A stretch of DNA of 64,000 nt from Pleodorina starrii (taxonomy: Eukaryota > Chlorophyta > Chlorophyceae > Chlamydomonadales > Volvocaceae): assembly GCA_030267565.1 (NCBI GenBank), contig BRXU01000014.1, positions 2,578,001 to 2,642,000 on the forward strand. The letters run 5' to 3'. The notes beneath the pieces were generated by a model, which saw only the letters and a program-made list of their open reading frames with translations, was not told the origin of the DNA and ran no database searches. Of this stretch, positions 49,501 through 61,979 are shown one piece after another. Every line of letters starts with the position of its first letter. The first letter of the stretch is position 1. The position numbers were made by a program, and so were the translations under genes.

Positions 49501-52500
49501 CAATGTGGGGCCCAACGCGAGGCCGGGGGCCGGAATTCGGGTCGACGGATGATCCTGGGAGGGCTGAGGGGACCGGCCGGATGCCCTGAGGGGGCGGGGG
49601 CAATGTCGTGTAACGCATGGATGGGGGCATGGGTGGCAGGTGCTCCTTGGGTGGTGTGTGTGGGAAGGGTGATAAGGCAGCGAGCGAGTGAGGATTTTGA
49701 CCGTGCTGGTTGAGCTTGGCGAATGTCAGGTCATATGGTCAGGTCAGGTCATATGGTCAGGTCAGGTCATATGGCCAGGTCAGGTCATATGGTCAGGTCG
49801 GGTCATATGGTCAGGTCAGGTCATATGGTCAGGTCTTAATTTGGATATGGGCGCGCCGTTGCCTGTTTTGGCTCCTGTCCTCGCTCTCACGCCTGTGCAG
49901 GCCCAAGGCTTGGCGGAGGCGCTGCGCGTCACACCGCCGCGGCTGTTGCCGGAACAGGCAACCCCACAGCTCTCGGCCGCGTACTTCGACGCCGCGAGGC
50001 GCTTCTGGCTGGATATGGCGACAGACCCCATCATTGACGACCCACGGGTAGGTCGCGCCCGAGCTGGGGCTAAGCCATCGCCCACTGCCGGCGGCGAGGG
50101 CGGCGCTGGGGCGGGCGCACCGTTGCGGCCAGGAAGCGCTGGCAGCGGGGGGCTCGGAGGCGCGGCAGCAGCAGCAGCAGCTGCAGCGAAGGAGGCGACG
50201 GCGACGGCGACAGCGGGCGTAGGGGAGGCGGCGGATGAGGAGTACGGCTTCTCGAGTCGTGTCGTGCCGTCGAGCGACAAGGTGTACGACAACTTGGTTG
50301 CCAAATACACAGCCGCATCGCAGCACGAACGACAGCTGCTGTCGCAGCTGCAAGCGAAGGGGGAAGAGCAAAGTAGCCCTCAACAGCAGCAGCAGCCACC
50401 AAGTGGAAAGCGATTGTTGAAAGGGCAGGCTGCGCCCCCGACGACGGCCGCGGCGACGACGGCGGCGGTGCCCACGGCGGCGCGGGCTGGAGAAACGGTC
50501 CGTGAGGAGCTGACCGGTGCCGTACCGCCATCGTCGGCCGCCGCTGCCACGGCAAGCGAGGCCGTGGTACGGCGGGCGGCCAAGATCGAGAGCTTGGTTT
50601 CGGCGCTGTGGGCCATGTCCAGTCTGGTGAGCACCGTGTACGGCAGCCAGTGCACCATGTGCGCCTAGCCAGTGTGTATAAACCGGATCCCCCTGCTGAC
50701 GTCACTGGCCGAACCCGAATGCGCCGCTGGCCGGTACGGCCCTCTGCAGGGCGGCCCGCCGTACTTCAAGGACGAGACGGAGGCCGCCGTGACTATCCTG
50801 GTGCGCTGCCTGGCGGCCGCCGCGACGGGGGCGGCGGCGGCGGCGGCGGCAGGCTCCGCCTCCGCGCCCCCCGCCGGCAGTCTGACTGGCTGGCAGGCGG
50901 GTCAGGTCCTGTGGGCCCTCGGCAACAGCCGCCACGTCACGCCGCGCCTGGCTGACCTTGAGACCCACATTCTGCGGGTGGGTGGTTGGGCGGCTGGGTG
51001 CTCGCCAGGGCGCCGGCCTGAGCTGGGGCTTGGGGTGCGGGTGAACTGGTTGGGTGGGTAGGTGGGCGGGCGGGCGGGCTATGCTGGGCCTTAGGGTACC
51101 GTATGAGAGGTCAATGGCGGGTCGCGGTGAGGCGACCGAGGCGAAGCGGGAAACGCCCCACGCGCCCCCCTGCGGCTGAAGGGCGTGGGGCTTGCTTCCA
51201 TCGGCCGGGGCGGGGCGGGGCCAACGCAGATGAAGACCAAGGCCAATGATGAGGCATCTCGTCTTTCTCCTGGAAAAAGACCGCCCTCCCTCCCTCCTTC
51301 CCCGCGTGGCCCTCTCCCTCCCTCCGTCCCTCCTTCCCTCCCACCTCCGCTGTGGCTCTCTTTTCTTACCCTCCTTCCCGCTCATTCACCCGCTCATACT
51401 GCCTCGCATGCACGCGCTCTCGCAGTCTGGCGGCCTGGCGGCAATGCAGTCCCGGGACGTCAGCCGCGTGTTGTGGGGCTTCGCATCGCTCGGCCACCGT
51501 CCGGAGCGACTGCTGCTCACCATAAGGCCCGACTGGGCGTGGAGGGAGCGTACGGCAGCTGCGGTCTCGGAGCGGGCGGAGGGTGGCGGGCGAAGGCGGC
51601 GGGGCAAGGCACGGGGGAAGCGCGCAGGTGGGCTTTGGGCGGGTTGAGACGGCGGAGGGCGGGTGCCGCGTGTTGTGTGGGACGTCAGGGTTTAAGATCT
51701 ATTTGGGGCCGAAGAGAGAGAGAGAGGCAGGAATCGGAGTTGACTGGCGGGGAGTAGGGAGGAGACGCGTGGGGCTCGTAGGGAGGGTGGTGGGTACAAA
51801 GGCACCGGCATTTGTACCGGATTGTCATTGGATGGGAGACTGACGTCCAATCGACGGACGCCGCACGTATCCCTGTGTCGTCACAATGCATCGGCAGGAT
51901 CCGGCGGCGGCGGCGGCGGCGGTGATCTGCGGGGTGATGTACGGAGCTTCAACCCGCAGCAGCTGGCGGGGGCGGTGTGGGCCCTGGCGGTGATGGAGCA
52001 GGTGGACACGGGGCCCTTCAGGTGAGAGACACCGGTGCCCGGGTGCCGTACAGGAGTACGGCAGCAGCACGACAACAACGCGATTTGGCGAGGCCCTCAA
52101 TAGTCTGTGTGAGTTGCGGGAGACCGCATTGCACAGCACTCGCCATTTTTTGCGTGAAGGTGCCGTACGGACTGCTCCTGCCCGCTTGTCGTACAGGTCC
52201 GCCTGGGCTCAGCTCCTTCGCTGCGCCTCGGAGGTGCCGCCCGCCGAGCCCGTCCTGACTCAGATCTGGCAGGCTAACCTCGCCATTCAACTTGAGTCGT
52301 CCTCCACATCCGCCAACACCACCGTCGCTGCCGGCGCCGCCGCCAGCACGGACGTGCAAGGCCGCGGCGGCGGCGCCGGCAAACGAGGCGTCGCGGCGGA
52401 GGATCTGACGGCAGCGGGCCTGGCGGCGGCGGCGGCGGCGGCCGGCAGCCCCGGCGGCGCCTGTCTGGATGTGTCGGCTGCTCGGTCTCTGCTGCTACGT

Positions 52501-53529
52501 GCGCGTGACGTGTTCCTGGCCGCCACCAGCGGACTGCGGCGGCGGGTTCAGAGCGGCTACCAGCGCCAGATGGCCAACACACTGACGGGGCTGAGGCTGA
52601 TGCACCTGCTGGAAGACAACAGCGCGGGTGGGTGGCTGGCTGGCTGGGCGGATTGGGTTGGCGCTGTCCTGCCCCGAGCCCCCCGACTCCGGGCTTCGGG
52701 ACCCCTTGAGCGCGAATCAAGCCTCTTGTCTATGTCCCTCTGCTTGTCCCATCAAAGACAACCACCCTGCTTGCCGCGCGCCTTTCCTCGTGCGGTCCTG
52801 CCCCCACCCCGTGTGGTGCCCTCCCTCTCTCACGTGCTGCTCCGGCTCCCCGTGTGCCCCACTGTGTGCCCCTGACACTGTGTCCTGATTAGGCTACTCG
52901 GTCGACATCACGCTGCCGCAGCTGCGCATCGCGCTCGAGGCGGACGGCCCCACGCACACCTCCCGCACCCCCGGCGGAGCAGTGCTGGGAGCCACCGCCA
53001 TGAAGCGCCGCCACCTGCAGCGACTGGGCTGGCACGTGCTCAACGTGACGTACCAGGTGTGATTTGACGGAGCGTACGACATGAAAATACGGCAGGTTGT
53101 GTCGGGAAGATGGCGGGTTTCGTGTCGTGAGTGTTACCCCGTGCACGAGAGGAACGTGCCTGGTTTTGGACCGCACGGCGTTTCAATGTTGCGTTGTCCT
53201 GTACTTGCACGCGGTACTTTTCTTGCGATCAAAAGAGTGTTGTCTTGGCTGGTGCTGCTGTTGTGTCCCTCGCCCTCGCAGGAGTGGGACAAGCTCACAT
53301 CCGAGTCGGCCCGGCGTGCATTCCTGCAGGTGGGCCGACCCATGGGTCACGTCGTCATTGCGCGTGTGCTGGCCGGTCGCTCTCCCTTGCGCAACGCCTT
53401 GACGCGCAGGCCTTGACCTGCGGAGCTCTTTCTCGCACCCACCCACTCACCCACCCACCCACTGCTGTGCCGCAGGAGCGCATCAATGACGCGCTTCTCA
53501 GCAACATCAAACTCGAGGAGGAGGAATGA
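46598..53529 (+). CDS. RAP-domain organellar RNA factor
   Basis: Exons: 46598-46790, 47145-47237, 47539-47900, 48252-48878, 49332-49445, 49901-50626, 50750-50977, 51426-51627, 51898-52021, 52197-52627, 52893-53056, 53282-53329, 53476-53529 (TGA); 1121 aa. The C-terminal ~90 residues are a RAP domain: YSVDITLPQLRIALEADGPTHTSR, ATAMKRRHLQRLGWHVLNV, then EWDKL. RAP proteins act in organellar RNA splicing, maturation or translation. Upstream are degenerate helical repeats with OPR/FASTK-like cores, for example AALTILV-type helices, GWQAGQVLWALGNSRHVTPRL, DVSRVLWGFASLGHRPERLL and NPQQLAGAVWALAVMEQ. Acidic (DEDPDLDEFGLSDEDDGLD) and poly-Ala linkers separate them. The N-terminus MMWGRAPLRCSSRQAVDGAS is rich in Arg/Ser without acids near the start, so plastid or mitochondrial import is plausible. 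The start and exon 2 are inferred from phase; the exon 8 end is uncertain. The target RNA is unknown. Confidence 0.85.
47672..47683. repeat. GACCCATGGGTC palindrome, copy 9
   Basis: In exon 3 of the RAP-domain gene, read as T-H-G-S. Confidence 0.95.
49727..49834 (+). repeat. 18-bp tandem repeat, six copies
   Basis: Six copies of caggtcatatggtcaggt, with two single-base variants, lie in the intron 49446-49900 of the RAP-domain gene. Each unit carries the palindrome CATATG and GGTC half sites. Confidence 0.95.
53337..53348. repeat. GACCCATGGGTC palindrome, copy 10
   Basis: In the last intron (53330-53475) of the RAP-domain gene, eight bases after its donor. Confidence 0.95.
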
Positions 53530-54970
53530 GGGAATGGAGAGGCGGAGGGCGAGGAATTAGGGAGAGGACACGGAGGTGGCGGTCGAGCGGGCAGGCGGGA
53601 TTGCGGGCGTGTGTGAGGCTGGGGGGCGGGCGCGTGGGCGAGGCCGGCAGCCAGTGTGGTTGCAAGTCGCCGAGAGGGGCCCGCGGGGATGGGGGTTGGC
53701 ATGATGTGCTACCACCGCTGACGCTCCAAGCTAGGCTGGCGAAGGTAACCGGTATGTGCGATTGTGCACATGTGCATGGTGTGAGGCGAGGACGGGCGAG
53801 GCGGTGGTTCCGGGTGCAGCAGTGAAATGCCATATGCAGTGGCGTGTGCGGACTGCTTCGGCCACTGGATTGCAATGCCTCAAATGCGCACTCGGACCAC
53901 ACACACTGCCGCCGCCATCCTGACCACCACAACAACCTCACTTGGGTCGATGACAGACGGCAGGGCCTGGCCGCGCGCTTTCGAGCAAAAAGCCGGCATT
54001 GGCACTTTGAATACCGGTAGAGTCGGGCCTGGGGTCAACAACGGTACAATCCTTCTCAGGCCAGACAGCAGCCTTTCGCGCAGTCTTCCCTCTCCTGCCG
54101 ACAGGGGAAATCAGTAGCACCTGGCTAGCACCGCTGCATCGCGGTGGATGTACAGTTCTTTGGAGAAAGAATGGAGTTGTCATGCGTAAACCCAGCCCAG
54201 CCCCCAGCCGAAAGTAGCGACAGCCGGACGATGTGCTCACACAACTGCCGGTGTACAGCACTCCGCAGTCGCACTTCACGGTACGAACATAAGGGGGCTG
54301 CTCTGCCACACGGCGTGCTCACGACTACTACCTAGAGACCTAGTCAGACGACGACGAGCAAGCACTGAAAGCGGGCACCGAGTGCCCACTTGGCAAAAGC
54401 AAACACTAAGCGAGGAGGGTGACACTTCGAAGAAAGCGGAATGGCTGTGGCGCCATCAGCAAAGCCAAACTCGCAGCAACCAGCAACTCGCGGCAGCAGC
54501 AGTACTGCCCGCATCCCAGCAGACGCGCGCCGCCGTGTGAGCGCACTGCCCCTGTGCTGCCAGCGAGCGCTAGACTGGGTCGGTCGATACTGGTAAAACA
54601 AAATGCAACCAACAACAAATGTACAACAACATAACCGAGAAATGAAACAACGAAATATTGATACATGGTGGTGCCGCCCTGAAGACGGGCGGGACCACGG
54701 TGCTGCGACCGCCATGATCACAGACGGCGAAGCGAAACGTGGAAGGTGGCCGCCGCCACCGTCGCTCCGGGAAGCAAGCCTTACTACAAGCCTTACTGCA
54801 ACCTATTGAGCGAGCGAGCGAGGATACGAGAGGTGGGTGCTGGGGGCAACAGCACTCTTCCACTCAGCAACATCAACCCAATGCGGATGCGTGTGGCCGT
54901 CAGCCAGCCTGATCATCGTCAGCCTGATGTAGGCCCGTCTTCCGCCGGGTGCAACCTGCTCCGGAGACCC

Positions 54971-55002
<32 letters not shown>

Positions 55003-55045
55003 CACGATAAAGCTTAAGAGAGAGCACCAACCGACCAGCTGCAGG
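53530..55045. other. Convergent intergenic region with (AG)n
   Basis: It should hold the 3' UTRs of the RAP-domain gene (+) and the OPR gene (-). An (AG)n microsatellite occupies about 54974-55002. No TGTAA was recognised close to either stop, and no other gene is supported. Confidence 0.6.
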
Positions 55046-58000
55046 CTAGGGGCTGGTGCTGGTGCGGCTGCTTTCGCCCTTCTGCGACATGCGCCGCAGC
55101 GCCGCCTCCAGTCCGCGGAAGGAGCTGGCCAGTGCCAGGCCGCCCTCCATCACCACCTGGCAGTCAAGAGGACAGATTGAGGGGTGAAGGGTGAAAGGAA
55201 GGTGGAAGCGCAGCGAGGGGACTGGGGCGACTGCGCAAGTGAGCCCCCGACCCCGACCCCCTCCCGGGGGAACTTGCAGGGTCGTGCAGCTGCATGTCAA
55301 GGGGGGCTGCCCCTCCGTGTGTGTGCGACCACTGCTGCGAATGTGGGCCGAGGACGAGAAACACCTTCGCACAGGCGGGAAGGAACATGACAAGAGCCCG
55401 TCCATTCTGCAAGGTACAGAACCTAACGGACTAAACCTCGGCGAGGCAGACACAAGGCATGGCGTGGCGCCCCCAGCCGCACCGAACCTCCCCCGGGCGT
55501 CAACCATGGCCTGTCCGAAGGTCTTCCTGCTACCCGCCACCGCCCCAAAGCCCCACCCCAAGCCCGGCCCAGCCCTCGCTCACCTGCTCCGCTGTCTCCA
55601 TCCAGGCCCGCCCCGGCCGTAGCCCCAGCCGCGAGAGGCTGTCCAACATCGTGACCCGGTGTGAAGGCGGCAGCTGCACCAGCAGGCGCAGGGATACCGG
55701 CATGAAAGCGGCGACCCACGGGTCGGGCAGACGCGGAACGACACCCAGGCTGGCCAGCGCCCAGGTCAGCGTCGCGAGGGTGCGAGCGTCATAGCGGCGA
55801 GCCTGCTTGCTGCCCGCCGCCGTCGTCGCGCCGCCGCTACCACTGCCGCCGCCTCCGCCGCCGCCGGCGGCCACCAAAATGAGCGCGGCACTGTCGGCCA
55901 AAGCGAGCTCCGCCAGCGCTGTCGTACAGGCGCGGAGGCGCGTCTCCGCGCCGCATTGGTCCCGCGGCGGCACAGCCGCCGCCGTCTCAGCGGCGGCCGC
56001 TCCCGGGCCAGTCCGCCGCCGGCGCCGCCGCAGCGGCGGCTGGCGGCCCGCAAGCCGCAGCGGCGGCTGCCGCCGCAGCCGCGAGACCTGCCGTACCCTC
56101 GGCTCCCGCCGCCACCTCGCCAGCGCCGCCAGCACCGTCGCGAGATCACGCGGCGTCAGCTCGCCGCAACGCGCCGCCTGGAGCGCCGCCGCCGCCGCCG
56201 CCGCCTGCCAAGCCGCCGACGGCCAGACACCCACGCTGCTCAGGCCCCCGAACACCATCGCCATTTCACGTGACGATAGGCCGCAGCCCGAAGCTCCCGC
56301 TGCTGCCGACGCCGCCAACTCAACCTCAGCTGGCCCAGGCAGCGCAGCTGCCGAAGAACCACCTTCTGCCCCGACGCTCGGCCGCGTCATCGTCAGCCGC
56401 TCCGAAACCTCGCGCATCAGGGCGGACAGCAGCCCCCGCGGCCGCATCCGCAGCCGCCCCAGCGCCCAGCACACCAGCGCCAAGTCATGGCCGCTGTAAG
56501 CCGCCAGCTCACTCCGCCGCTGGCGCGCGTAGTCGCCTTCGCGGGCACTGGCGCCGCTGCCGCTGCCGAGTTCCAACGGAGCGCTGCCGCGCAGGGCCAC
56601 GCCCTGCCCGTCGCCCCAAGCACCCTCTCGGTCGCGGCATTCGGTCGCGGCACTCGTCGGCTCCGGAGCCGGAAGCAGGAGCGAGATGAGGCCGGCGAGC
56701 CGCAGCGGCCGCCGCAGCGGCCCCGGCTTCCGCACCCACCGCGGCGGCGGGGGGTAGCTGGTCCCGTCCGCACCCGCACCGACAGCCCCTGCGCTCTGCT
56801 GCTGTTGTTGCTGCAGCTGCTGCTGGCGGTTCCCGCGTCGGGCGGCGAGGAAGGCACCCACTTCCGCCTCCTCCTCCTCCGACTCCTCCAGGCGGGCTGT
56901 CTCCAAAGTCACAGCCGCCCACAACATGGAACTCCGCTCGCCGGGCGCCATCCCCATGCCCCACGGCCTCGCAAGCTGCTGCTGCTGCTCCTCCTCCTCC
57001 TCCGCCTCCTCCTCCTCCTCCGCCTCCTCCTCCTCCTTCGTCTCCTCCCCGTCCTTCTCCTCTCGGCCCATCCCCGACGCCAGCAGCCCTCGCTGCTGCT
57101 GCTGCTGCTGCTGCAGCCATTCTCGCTGCTGCTGCTCCTCCTCCCGCATCTCCAACAGGAGTTCTTCCATTCGCCCCAGCCAGCGCGACCCGGGGTCCAC
57201 CCCCAGCTCCACAAACCCGCGAAACACCATGGCCAGACCCCGGCCGCTGAAGGCGCCCATTCGGCGGTGCGTCGCCAGCAGCAGCGGCCCCAGGTGCTCA
57301 CGCGGCAGCCGCAGCCGCAGCGACGCCGCCGCCGCCAGCAGTACCGCCAGCGTCTGCGGCGACGCATGCGGCAGGCAGGGGTACAGGCCCTCTAGACACG
57401 CTGCCCAGGCCGCCGGCGGCGGCGGCCGACGGAGGCGCGCCAAGGCCAGCGTCAGCAGGGCGATGTGCTTGGCGTGCGCCGCAGCTGCCGCAGCGTCGGC
57501 GGAGTCGTTGGCGGCGACGGCGGCGCCGGCGCCGCCTGGCGGCGCCTCGGTAGGATCGAGCAAAGCGAGGCGGCCGGCGGCGGTTGCCACGCCTTCGAGC
57601 CAGCCGTCGGATGGGCTGTAGCCGAGGCGCGCGAGGCTGTGGCACACGTGGGCTAGGTCCTGTAGGCTGTAGCAGCCGCCCTCTGCCACTGCCGTGGCTG
57701 ACGCCGCAGCGGAGCCGGCTGACGGCGGCGGCGCTGTCAGGCGCGCGCGGACGTGAGCCTCGACGGCGGCGAGCCAGGCGGCGGAGGGGCGGTGGCCGAG
57801 CGACGCCAGCGCGGCAAGCGTGTTGGCGACGGCGCGGGGCGAGGTGTACGGCAAACGCCGTACGAGGTGCTCGCAGAGGTCCTGTGGGGCGGTACGTGGC
57901 ACGTGTGGGCGGATGGGGAAAAGAGAGCGGATGGGGAACCAGGGAGGGCCTTATGCTCGGGAGCTCGTGTAGTACCACCCACCAGAACCAACAGGAGACA

Positions 58001-61000
58001 ACAACCCGAGCAGACGACCAAGCGCCGTTTACGACATCCCCCACACAGTGCCCACCGCCTCCCCTCTCCCACAGACCCCTCACACGTACCTGCAGCCACT
58101 CCGCCCCCGGCCGGTGCCCGAGCGCCGCCACCGCCCACGCCAGCGCCGCCAGCGTACGGCCGTCCGATGTACGGAAATGCACGCGGGCCTTATCCAGCCA
58201 GCGCGCCATCCACGCGTCGCCTGGCCGGTAGCCCATCGCGCCCACCGCCCACAGCAGTTGGCACAGGTGCCGCGGCGAGAAGCACGACAGCCGCCCCGCC
58301 GCCGCCGCCAGCAGACGCTCGACCCAGCCGCCGCGCGGCCGGTACGACATCTTGGCAACCACCCAAGCCACGCTGGCGACCTGTACTTCGTTCATGTACG
58401 GCAATTTGCCGTACACCTGCCCCAGGAAAGCGTCCATCCAGGCCGGCTCCGGCCGCGCCCCCAGCCGCAGCAGCGCGAATATGCACATCGAAAGCTGCCA
58501 GGGCTGCATTCGATGCATGCGGCCGTACAAGCAGGACAGGTACGACGCGACGAGTGCCGCCGGAGGCGGCGGCGGCGGCGGCGGCGCCGCCAGCACGGAC
58601 AGTGCGCCGTGGCGCGCACGCGGCCGCGGCGGCGGCGGTGCCGCCAGCCGCGGCAGCGCGTGCAGCGTCGCCGTCAGCTCCGGCAGGTCAAAGCGCTCCA
58701 GGGTGTCGTACATGTTGACGTACAGCGCGCGCAGCAGGGAGGGCTGCAGGTGGGCCGCGTACGGCACGAGCGCCGTGACGGTGGTGGAGAGGGTCTGCGG
58801 GGGCAGGTCGGGGCAAGGGGAGGAAACGGCGAGGTTCAGGTCGCACAAGCACGACGCGACCTCTTCACCCCGCGGTCGCGGTACCGCAATCTGTGCTCTG
58901 CCCCGGTGAAGGTGAAAGGTGAAGGGCCCTGAGAGGTCCTGTGGGAATCTGAAGGGCCCTGTCGCACCTGAGGGGTCCACTGTCTCAGCGGGCTGTCCGC
59001 TGGATCTCGGGCCTCATCACCATCATCATCATAATCGATGCCGCCACCACCGCGACCGCCACCATCATCACCGTCCTCAACCGACGCTTGAGCCACCGCA
59101 TCCCAGTCGTCCGCTCCCTCCGCGTCTGCGCCGGCTGCCCCGCTCTGCAGCAGCGCCTGCCGGCGCCTCTGCCGCCGCAATCGCCGCCGCCGCCGCTGCT
59201 CCGAAGCCGCACACAGACTCGTCTCCAGCCGCGCCGTCACGACACGCACCGCCGCCGGCGGCAGCGACAGGCCGCAGCGCGCGACGGACCGCAGCAGGTA
59301 CGACACTTGTACGACAGGCGTGGACGAGTCTGTGGCCGCGACCAGGAAGCGGCCGCACATGTCCCCCCAGTGGGCCGGCAGGGGCGCCTGAAGGAGGCGC
59401 AGGTCACGCAGCAGACAGGACAGCTGCTGAGTCGTCAGCGGCGACGGCGCTGACGGCGTCAGCAACGGGGACGACCCCGAAGACGACGGACCACTCCCTA
59501 ACGCCGCCTCGGCCGCGGCCGTGGCGGCTGTGGCGGCGGCAGTCGCCACCAAGCGGCGCGCTTTGCCTCGACGCGGCTGCAGCGTGCGAGAGCTGCCGGC
59601 ACCCAGCGGGCACCCGATGGTGTTCGCCTCGGCCGTGTCAACTGGGCCGGGTGGCGGCTCCGCCGCCGCCGCCGTCGCCGCCACTGCCCCACTGGCCGAG
59701 AAAGCCGCGTCAGCCTTGCAAAGTGTGCCTTCGCCGTCGCCAGCCGCCGCAAGCGCCGACCGCAGCAGCGTTTCCGTGCGGCCAACGACCGCCGTCAGAA
59801 ACGCCAGCGGCGGCTGCAGTCGCAGCGCCGCGGCGGCTGCCGCCAGCCTGCACAGCGCCGGCGGCGGCGCCGCCGCAAGCGCCGCCGGCGTAAGCGCAGC
59901 AAAGGCGGCGGCCGCGACGTGCGCCGGCGGCGCGACGCGCAGTCTGCTGCAGCTCGCAAACAGGTCTGCGACCACGCGGGGCTGTAGCTCTGGAAGATCC
60001 GGCAGTAGCAGCGCAAAGGCCCGGGCCAGGAGGCCCTCGGGGGGCCGTAGCGCCAGGTCCGCAAAGCAGCCCAACAGCTCAACGACCTGTACGGCGGCGG
60101 CCGCAGAGGGGCATGTCGCATGTGCGCCGGAAATATAATTGGCAAGACGGATTGACCCGCAGCCGGGATGGCAGCGGAAAACAGTGAGACGCGCGAAACA
60201 GCGCAAGGCCCTTGGTCCCCGAACACGTCGGCAGGGCGTTGTACGGCAGAGCCCAAGCACGTACCTGTACGGCATCCAGCTGCGGAAGGTTCGCCGATAG
60301 GGCCGCCACGGCGCCGCCGACCCACTCCGCCGACTGCGGCCGCAGGCGCAGTACCCGCATCGCCAGAAACATGCCGTACACCTCGGTGGCGTCGGCGCGC
60401 TGCAGCTGCAACTGCCGCTCCGAAGCCAGCAGCCAATCGTGGAACCACGGGTCCGCCGGCGTGTGTCGTACCGCCGCCAGCGTCTCGAGGCACTTCTGTG
60501 CAGCGAAGTGAAGCTGATGTAGCGTTAGGAATGCGGGTTACAGTTACAGTGGGAACCACACACCCAATCACCCACACAACTCGCGCGGAGCCCACCGACA
60601 CACGGGAACGCCAACGGCCAGCCAACGCACGCACGCAGGCGCCCTCACGCCGGGAGGACAGACAGGCAGCCAGGCAGCAAGCCAGCAAGCCAGACAGGCA
60701 GGCAGGCACGCATGGTTGGAAAGCGGGCAGGCAGGCGGGCAGGAGGCGCGGCTAGGAAAGGGTTATCCAGGCGCCCCAGTGACATCGGTATGATGATGAG
60801 CCTCTCCTGTCTCCCACGGAACGCGCCGAAGTGCCATACTGCTATACTGCATGTGGGCCGCCTGTCCAGTCCCAACGGCCGCCTCCAGGAGTGCCCCGTG
60901 ACAGGCCCCGCCGCCAGCCCCCATCCATCCATCCATCCATCCTAGGGAGGGAAGGAGGGAGGGAAGCCCACGCACCCACACCCACCTGGAGCTGTGTCGC

Positions 61001-61954
61001 CGACAGCCTCGGCAGCAGCAGCTGCAGCACCCCCAACGACTCGCGAAGAGCCAGCTGGTCGAGCCCCGCCAGCAGCCGCAGCTCCAGGGGAGGCCGCGAC
61101 GGCTGCTCGGGTGCGGGCTGCTGCTGCGCCTCCCCAAGCGACTCCGCGAGATGCTGCTGATGATGATTCTGCTGCTGCTGTTGCAGTGCGCTGCCGGAGG
61201 CAAGAAAGAGCTCCAGGTCCCCAAGCTCCGCCACCGTCGGTGACCGGCCCGCTGAACCGCGCTGGGCGTCGCGGACACTTCGCTCCTCCTCTGGCCCTGT
61301 CGGCCTCGCTGGCCGCGGCGAGGAACCCACACCCTCGTCAGCCCTCGCCTGCGCGCCGCCCGGGGACACCTCCCAGCGCTCGGGCCCCGTTTCCTCGCCG
61401 GCGGAAGCCGCGTCCGGCCCGAGAGTCGCCGGGCGCTGCCGGCCAGGGGCTGCTGGAGACCGAGCCCCTGCCGAGCTAAGCCGCTGGACCTCATCTGCGA
61501 TACGCAGCAGCCGCACGGCCGCCTGCGCGGCGGTCATCTGCTGGTCCAGACGCAGCAGCGCATTGCGGGAGGGCCGCGACCAGTCCTGCGAAGCGCCGGC
61601 CTGCGCTGCGGGCGTGGGCTCCCAAGAGCCGGTGGCGGCGCCTGCGGTGGCGCTGACGCTGGTGCTGGCCAGGGCGTGCGAGCGCCGCCGCTGCCGGAGC
61701 TGGGCCAGGCTCAGGTCTGCATCGTCCCCGCTGCCGCTGACGCCACCGGTGCCTCCGCCCAGAGGAGGCGGAGGCGGTGGCGGATGCCGCGGCAGGCCGG
61801 CGCGACCATGGACTAGGGGTTGCAGCTGCGGGACCGCGTTGCGCGGCAGCGAGGGGAGGAGAGAGTATGGACGTGCCAGTAGTTGGTGACGATTGAACAG
61901 CAACTGGTGCAACATTATGTGTCTATACTGGAGGCAGATCAACTGCTGCGACAT
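55046..61954 (-). CDS. Large OPR-repeat protein (1810 aa), organellar RNA factor
   Basis: Exons in transcription order: 61954-60986, 60495-60265, 60086-58968, 58794-58090, 57881-55584, 55156-55046 (TAG). Octotricopeptide (OPR) proteins are helical, sequence-specific RNA-binding factors that control single chloroplast or mitochondrial transcripts in green algae. Clear repeats of about 38 residues occur from about residue 850 onward: SCFSPRHLCQLLWAVGAMGY with RPGDAW, GRTLAALAWAVAALGHRPGA, SPRAVANTLAALASLGHRPS, SLQDLAHVCHSLARLGYSPS, and near the end DARTLATLTWALASLGVVPR. Weaker helical repeats lie at 324-600. Gln, Ala and Glu homopolymers (WLQQQQQQQR; EEEAEEEEEAEEEEEQQQQ) separate repeat blocks. 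No RAP domain follows. The N-terminus is Leu/His/Arg-rich (MLHQLLFNRHQLLARPYSLL) and fits organelle import. ATG 61954 was used; ATG 61915 lies at the equivalent position of a 39-bp duplication. The target RNA is unknown. Confidence 0.88.
55713..55724. repeat. GACCCACGGGTC palindrome, copy 11
   Basis: In the large fifth exon of the OPR gene, read on the minus strand as D-P-W-V within LPDPWVAAF. This is inside an OPR repeat, where PPPEW/DPWV-like residues are expected at the motif position, so part of the match may reflect protein constraint. Confidence 0.95.
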
Positions 61955-61979
61955 TGTGTGTGTCTACTGGAGGCAAATG
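61901..61979 (-). repeat. 39-bp tandem duplication covering the OPR gene start
   Basis: Two imperfect copies (61901-61939 and 61940-61979) share CAACTG-TGC-ACATT-TGTGT and CTACTGGAGGCA. Each contributes an in-frame ATG on the minus strand, at 61915 and 61954, exactly 39 bases apart. Confidence 0.85.

Noticed and set aside
49727..49834. CRISPR-like array
   Set aside because: The copies are contiguous 18-bp units without spacers, in a eukaryotic intron.
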